From NCBI GenBank assembly GCA_019413245.1, contig DXNX01000037.1, forward strand, positions 1 to 16,874: DNA of 16,874 bases, read 5' to 3'. Shown in pieces: positions 13,151-16,874 of the stretch. Below the pieces are notes generated by a model. That model did not search any database, was not told the origin of the DNA, and saw only the letters and a list, made by a program, of their open reading frames with translations. The position numbers and the translations under genes are program-made. The stretch is from Oscillospiraceae bacterium (GTDB lineage: Bacteria > Bacillota > Clostridia > Oscillospirales > Ruminococcaceae). The first letter of the stretch is position 1, and each line of letters opens with the position of its first letter.

Positions 13151-14592
13151 AGTCTTCCCTCCCCTTTGGAGTTTGCCAGAGATGTCCAGATGGTGCGGAT
13201 AAAACCATCCCGCAATGTGGCATGGCAAGGCGGCATTAACGGATAGAGATAGTCGTATCCAAAAGGTTCACTGCCGCAGGCCATGGCCAGAATCAGCAGC
13301 GCGCCGCAGGCAAAGCCGGGGACGCCGAACAGCCCTGTCAGCAGGATGACGGCAAATCGGAAGAGGATGGTCTGTTCGTACAGTGACGGTACGGCCAATG
13401 TGGCAATGGTTGCTGCGGCCGCCATGGTCAGGACCGGTACACTGACAATACCGGCGCTGACCGCAGTTTCCCCGATGATAAGGGCGCCTACAAGACTGAC
13501 GGTGTGGCTGATGGCTTTCGGAGCACGCAGACCGGCTTCCCGTACGATTTCCAGCAAAAGCGTCACGGCCAGCATCTCCAACATGGGTGAAAGGGGCGTC
13601 TGCGCTTCTGCCTGGGCAAGCGTGGCCAGCAGCTGTACCGGAATGATCTCCGGCGCATACGTCAAGGCCATTACATACAGGCCGGGCCCAAAGACCGACA
13701 GAAGAAAGGCAATATACTTTAAAAGCCGGATCATGCCGGCGAAAACGGCTCCGCAAGAATAATCGTCCAGGGATTCGAAGTGTTCACTGAAAAAGCTGGG
13801 AACGACCATGGCAAAAGGACTTCCGGCAACCAGAACGGCGATTTTTCCTTCACAGATTCGTGCACAGGCAGTGGCGGGCCGTTCCGTGTATGCCGCGGCC
13901 GGAAAAAGATTCAGTTTATCCTGCTTGAGGAAGGAAGCAAAGTAGGAAGAGTCCAGAAGAACCGGCAGCGTTGTTTTTTCCAACCGTGCCCGTAAAGCAC
14001 AGATGGTATCGGACGGTACGCGCTCCTTATCATAGCACAGGCAGTATTCGGTTTTGGCGTGGGTATGTGCGATATGAAGCTCCGCCACAAAAGAAGCAGT
14101 ACGGAACTGCCGCCGTAACAGGGAAACATTGCCGCGCAGTGACTCAGTAAAAGCCTCCTGTGGGCCGTGCATGTTCCCTTCCCCACCTGGTGTGGATACC
14201 GAACGCTGCGGCATTTCCTGGGTCGAGATTCCAATGGCACAGGGACAGTCGTCAATCAGCAGCACAGCCAGCCCGTTCGCAAGACGTTCCACCAGTGCGG
14301 TTCGTGTGGTGACAGGGACGCTGTCGAAGGGAATCCGGCTTTGTGTCAGCAGGTAGCGGCAAAGTTGAGCCCCGTGTTGGAATTTGGTTTCCTCCTGTTC
14401 CAACAGGGACAGGGCCATGACGGTCAGTTTTTCAGGAGAAGACAGGCCGGTAAAAAGGGCCATGCAGCAACGGACCTGCCCTACGACCAGGTCCTTGCAG
14501 TAATAATCCAGTGAATTACCGAAACATGTCTGAAGAAATGCCTTGTTTTCTTCCAGTTTTTGGGTCAGACGGTCAGGTGCAGACTGCAGCAT
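13147..14592 (-). CDS. GerAA-type spore germinant receptor subunit A
   Basis: 481 residues. The large cytoplasmic N-terminal part (1-280) has QTCFGNSLDYYCKD near the start, GPQEAFTESLRGNVSLLRR at 143-161 and GSPFAMVVPSFFSE at 257-270. These are the most recognisable GerA landmarks. The C-terminal part has five or so membrane helices (about 283-450). The A subunit forms the core of the germinant receptor in the spore inner membrane. The start is ATG 14592, not ATG 14598: GAGGA ends immediately before 14598 (no spacing) but is 6 bases from 14592. It heads a tight gerA-gerB-gerC operon. No convincing forespore sigma-G promoter could be recognised in the short gap to the nrdR terminator. Family identification is firm. 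Confidence 0.93.
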   Translation of the reverse strand: MLQSAPDRLTQKLEENKAFLQTCFGNSLDYYCKDLVVGQVRCCMALFTGLSSPEKLTVMALSLLEQEETKFQHGAQLCRYLLTQSRIPFDSVPVTTRTALVERLANGLAVLLIDDCPCAIGISTQEMPQRSVSTPGGEGNMHGPQEAFTESLRGNVSLLRRQFRTASFVAELHIAHTHAKTEYCLCYDKERVPSDTICALRARLEKTTLPVLLDSSYFASFLKQDKLNLFPAAAYTERPATACARICEGKIAVLVAGSPFAMVVPSFFSEHFESLDDYSCGAVFAGMIRLLKYIAFLLSVFGPGLYVMALTYAPEIIPVQLLATLAQAEAQTPLSPMLEMLAVTLLLEIVREAGLRAPKAISHTVSLVGALIIGETAVSAGIVSVPVLTMAAAATIATLAVPSLYEQTILFRFAVILLTGLFGVPGFACGALLILAMACGSEPFGYDYLYPLMPPCHATLRDGFIRTIWTSLANSKGEGRL

Positions 14593-14652
14593 GGACATTC
14601 CTCGCTTTCTCTGTACAGTCTGCCCCGGCACAACCTTATTATTTATGAAACC

Positions 14653-14694
14653 AAAAAACCCCCGGTTCACCTGCATACAGGCAAACCGGAGGTT
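14653..14694 (-). terminator. nrdR terminator
   Basis: On the minus strand AACCTCCGGTT (14684-14694) pairs with AACCGGGGGTT (14657-14667), with one T-G wobble. The loop holds a second small helix, CCTG-TATG-CAGG. The stem leads into T6 (14653-14658). It begins 23 bases after the nrdR stop and separates it from the ger operon. Confidence 0.88.
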
Positions 14695-14716
14695 ACATTT
14701 TTTATTCAGACGGAGA

Positions 14717-15190
14717 TTAGTTACCGCCCATCTTGGAGCGATTGTCCAGCATGTCCTTGAGTTCTTCCATGAAGGTGTTCACATCGCTGAACTGACGGTA
14801 TACAGAAGCAAACCGCACATAAGCCACATCATCCAGCTGTTTGAGCTGTTCCATGGCCAAATCACCGATATGAATGGAAGAAACTTCGCGGTCATAGGAA
14901 TTCAGCAGCATCTGTTCGATGCGGCTGACCGCAGCATCCAGCTGCTGAAAGCTGACCGGTCGTTTTTCACAGGCGCGCAGCATGCCATTCAGCAGCTTCT
15001 GCCGGTCAAACACCTCCCGGGAATGGTCTTTCTTGACAACCATCAGGGGTACGGTCTCCACGATCTCATAGGTCGTGAAACGCTTTTTGCAGCTCAGACA
15101 TTCACGGCGGCGGCGAATTTTCTCGCCGTCTTCAGTGGGGCGGGAATCGATCACCTTGGAATCTATCGCGCCGCAGTACGGACATTTCAT
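14717..15190 (-). CDS. nrdR: Transcriptional repressor NrdR
   Basis: 157 residues, standard for NrdR. The N-terminal zinc ribbon uses Cys3, Cys6, Cys31 and Cys34 (MKCPYCG and RECLSCKKRFTTYE). The ATP-cone domain follows from about 49 (VVKKDHSREVFDR) to about 140 (VYRQFSDVNTFMEEL). NrdR senses ATP/dATP and represses ribonucleotide reductase genes by binding paired NrdR boxes. No nrd gene or obvious box is in this window. The start is ATG 15190 with AGGAGG upstream. It follows secDF by 75 bases with only a weak stem-loop between (TATGCCG/CGGCATA, 15219-15247, no T-tract), so co-transcription is likely. It ends in a good terminator. Confidence 0.97.
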   Translation of the reverse strand: MKCPYCGAIDSKVIDSRPTEDGEKIRRRRECLSCKKRFTTYEIVETVPLMVVKKDHSREVFDRQKLLNGMLRACEKRPVSFQQLDAAVSRIEQMLLNSYDREVSSIHIGDLAMEQLKQLDDVAYVRFASVYRQFSDVNTFMEELKDMLDNRSKMGGN

Positions 15191-15265
15191 GGCAATCCTC
15201 CTGTCTTGAATATCGGGATATGCCGCTCATGGAAAGAAAACGGCATACAAAGAACCATCACAGAA

Positions 15266-16874
15266 TCAAGCGTTCTTCTTTGCAATCTCCGGATGGGTCT
15301 TATTCTGCCAGTCGAGCCACAGCTGGCTGGCAATGCAGACCGTGCTGTACACACCGCTGATCATACCGAACAGCAGCGGCAGAGCAAAGGTGAAGATGCT
15401 GTCCAGCTTGAAGATAACGGATACCACACACACGATGCCCAGGGCCACACAGGTAGTGATGGAGGTCATCAGAGAACGGCCAAAGCTCTGGTTGATGGAA
15501 AGGTTGACCAGTTCGGCACGGGACATGCGGCGCTTGCCGTACAGGGCGGTGTTCTCACGGATACGGTCGTAAATAACAACGGTATCATTGATGGAGTAAC
15601 CCAGAATGGTCAGCATAGCGGCAATGAAGTTGCCGTTCAGAGGAATGCGCAGGATCGCAAACACGCCGAACACCACAAACATGTCATGCAGCAGAGCCAC
15701 AATGGCAGTGGCACCGCCCTGCAGACCACCCACCTTGCGGAAGCGGTAAGCCACATACAGCAGAATCAGAACGCAGGCCGTGACAACGGCAACCAGGCTC
15801 TTGAACAGGAATTCCTTACCGATGGTGGGGTTGACGTTGCTGATCTCGTTCTCTTCGAAGGCGTTTTCCGGGAACTGCTCGTTCAGGCTGGTCAGCAGAC
15901 TGTCCATCTCTTCGGTGGTCAGGTTTTCACTGCCGGGCAAGGTCACAGTCAGGGTCTGACGGCCGGTGATGTCGGTACCGGTCTGCAGAGTCAGGTTGCC
16001 CTGGCCTACGTTGGCGCTGACAGTATCTTCCACAGCGTCCAGATCCAGACTATTCTCATAGCCCAGCGTCAACACAACGCCGCCTTTGAACTCTACGTCC
16101 ATGGAAACGCCGAAAACCAGACTGTACACCAGAACGATTACGATGAGCGCAGAGGAGAAAACGTAGTACTTCTTGCGGTTGCCGACAAAGTTGATGTGAG
16201 GAATTTTGTACGGCGGAGTTTCGCCGGACTTGGCACCGCCATACAGCCAGAGATTGCGCAGGGCCTTGATGGCAGAAGCGCCGCGCAGCATTACGCGGGT
16301 AGCAAACACACCGAACACGAAGTTCAGCAGAACGCTGGTCAGCAAGGTGAAGCCGAAAGAGTAGATGGTACCGGCGGTGGAAGGTCCGAACCAGCCAAAC
16401 ACCGGAGTGAAGACCTTGGCCCAGAAGCCGTCGGTGGGGCCGAAAGCGCCCATCAGAATGGCTGCGACGATAACGATGGTCACGTTGCCGTCGATGATGG
16501 GGGTCAGGCCCATCTTGAAGCCGTTGGTCAGTGCGCCGTCCAGGGTCTTCTTCTTGCCCAGCTCTTCGCGGATACGCTCGGCAGTAATGACGTTGGCGTC
16601 AACGCCCATGCCGATACCCAGAATGATACCGGCAATACCGGGCAGAGTCAGGGTAGAACCGGAGAAGACCGGGAAGTAACCGGAAACCACGGCCAGAGTG
16701 GCAGCCACCTGACCAAACAGGGACAGAGCCGCAATGGCGCCGGGCAGACGGTAGCGGATGATCATGATCAGGGCCACCGCAATAAAGGCAATGATGCCGG
16801 CCAGGACCATAACTTCCAGGCTGCGGGCACCCAGGGACGGGCTGATGGTGGAGTAGCTCTCGGCAGACAGAGCG
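15266..16874 (-). CDS. secDF: Protein translocase SecDF fusion, 5' end outside window
   Basis: The frame stays open to the right edge, so this is a partial gene of at least 536 residues. The upstream part is the membrane half of SecD: ISPSLGARSLEVMVLAG, then GIGMGVDANVITAERIREEL. After a linker containing NLWLYGG, SecF begins: a helix from KYYVFSSALIVIVLVYSLVFG, a periplasmic-side domain with DVEFKGGVVLTL, and GYSINDTVVIYDRIRENT. SecD and SecF are thus one polypeptide, as in Bacillus. SecDF uses the proton gradient to pull preproteins out after SecA/SecYEG. The conserved acidic positions in VDANVITAER and INDTVVIYDR are present. Its partner gene yajC is in the same window but not in the same operon. 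Confidence 0.97.
   Translation of the reverse strand, partial: ALSAESYSTISPSLGARSLEVMVLAGIIAFIAVALIMIIRYRLPGAIAALSLFGQVAATLAVVSGYFPVFSGSTLTLPGIAGIILGIGMGVDANVITAERIREELGKKKTLDGALTNGFKMGLTPIIDGNVTIVIVAAILMGAFGPTDGFWAKVFTPVFGWFGPSTAGTIYSFGFTLLTSVLLNFVFGVFATRVMLRGASAIKALRNLWLYGGAKSGETPPYKIPHINFVGNRKKYYVFSSALIVIVLVYSLVFGVSMDVEFKGGVVLTLGYENSLDLDAVEDTVSANVGQGNLTLQTGTDITGRQTLTVTLPGSENLTTEEMDSLLTSLNEQFPENAFEENEISNVNPTIGKEFLFKSLVAVVTACVLILLYVAYRFRKVGGLQGGATAIVALLHDMFVVFGVFAILRIPLNGNFIAAMLTILGYSINDTVVIYDRIRENTALYGKRRMSRAELVNLSINQSFGRSLMTSITTCVALGIVCVVSVIFKLDSIFTFALPLLFGMISGVYSTVCIASQLWLDWQNKTHPEIAKKNA

Noticed and set aside
14599..14720. Sigma-G promoter for the ger operon
   Set aside because: A GTATG and a CATAAATA can be seen, but spacing (about 24 bases) and the -10 match are wrong.
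15219..15247. Terminator between secDF and nrdR
   Set aside because: Only a 7-base stem with a long loop and no T-tract on the minus strand; read-through is more likely.

Overview
The window looks like chromosomal DNA of a spore-forming low-G+C-phylum Clostridium relative, most likely an Oscillospiraceae/Ruminococcaceae-type gut anaerobe. The evidence is SpoIIM, a GerA-GerB-GerC germinant receptor operon, a rubredoxin-first rubrerythrin, a DUF4358/MBOAT/DHHW cassette, a SecDF fusion, near-consensus sigma-A promoters and strong GGAGG ribosome sites. This is family-level inference from protein signatures; no species is assigned. Base composition looks even throughout, and no insertion sequence, prophage, CRISPR array, tRNA or rRNA was seen. 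No gene-free stretch exceeds 300 bases; the longest (about 260 bases, 2139-2398) holds a terminator, a promoter and a perfect palindrome.

Layout. 1-2138 (+): the 3' end of radA, an SseB-family gene and a TIM-barrel (DUF7916/PEP-mutase-like) gene, closed by a hairpin. 2227-3460 (+): a promoter, a 12-6-12 palindrome and a single Xer-type tyrosine recombinase. 3428-6324 (-): tgt, yajC, a TIGR04086-type membrane gene and spoIIM. tgt and yajC have their own promoters, and the last two genes are translationally coupled. 6341-7030 (-): rubrerythrin with its own promoter and terminator. 7060-7659 (-): a Gx-transporter/HepS-I-like membrane protein. 7729-11195 (+): a DUF4358 lipoprotein, an MBOAT O-acyltransferase and a DHHW protein, probably one operon for O-acetylating a surface polymer, with an elaborate hairpin plus T-tract after the first gene. 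11199-14592 (-): gerA, gerB and gerC, overlapping or nearly so. 14653-16874 (-): the secDF 3' part followed by nrdR and a terminator.

How the genes fit together. Export functions (yajC, secDF), sporulation and germination functions (spoIIM, gerABC), surface modification (MBOAT cassette), oxygen defence (rubrerythrin), and DNA maintenance or dNTP control (radA, xer, nrdR) sit side by side as ordinary core blocks. The least ordinary material is between and in front of genes: a dif-shaped palindrome in front of the recombinase, a terminator hairpin whose descending arm is the Shine-Dalgarno of the next gene, a hairpin-T6 just after the predicted tgt transcription start, and a branched foldable element between the DUF4358 and MBOAT genes.
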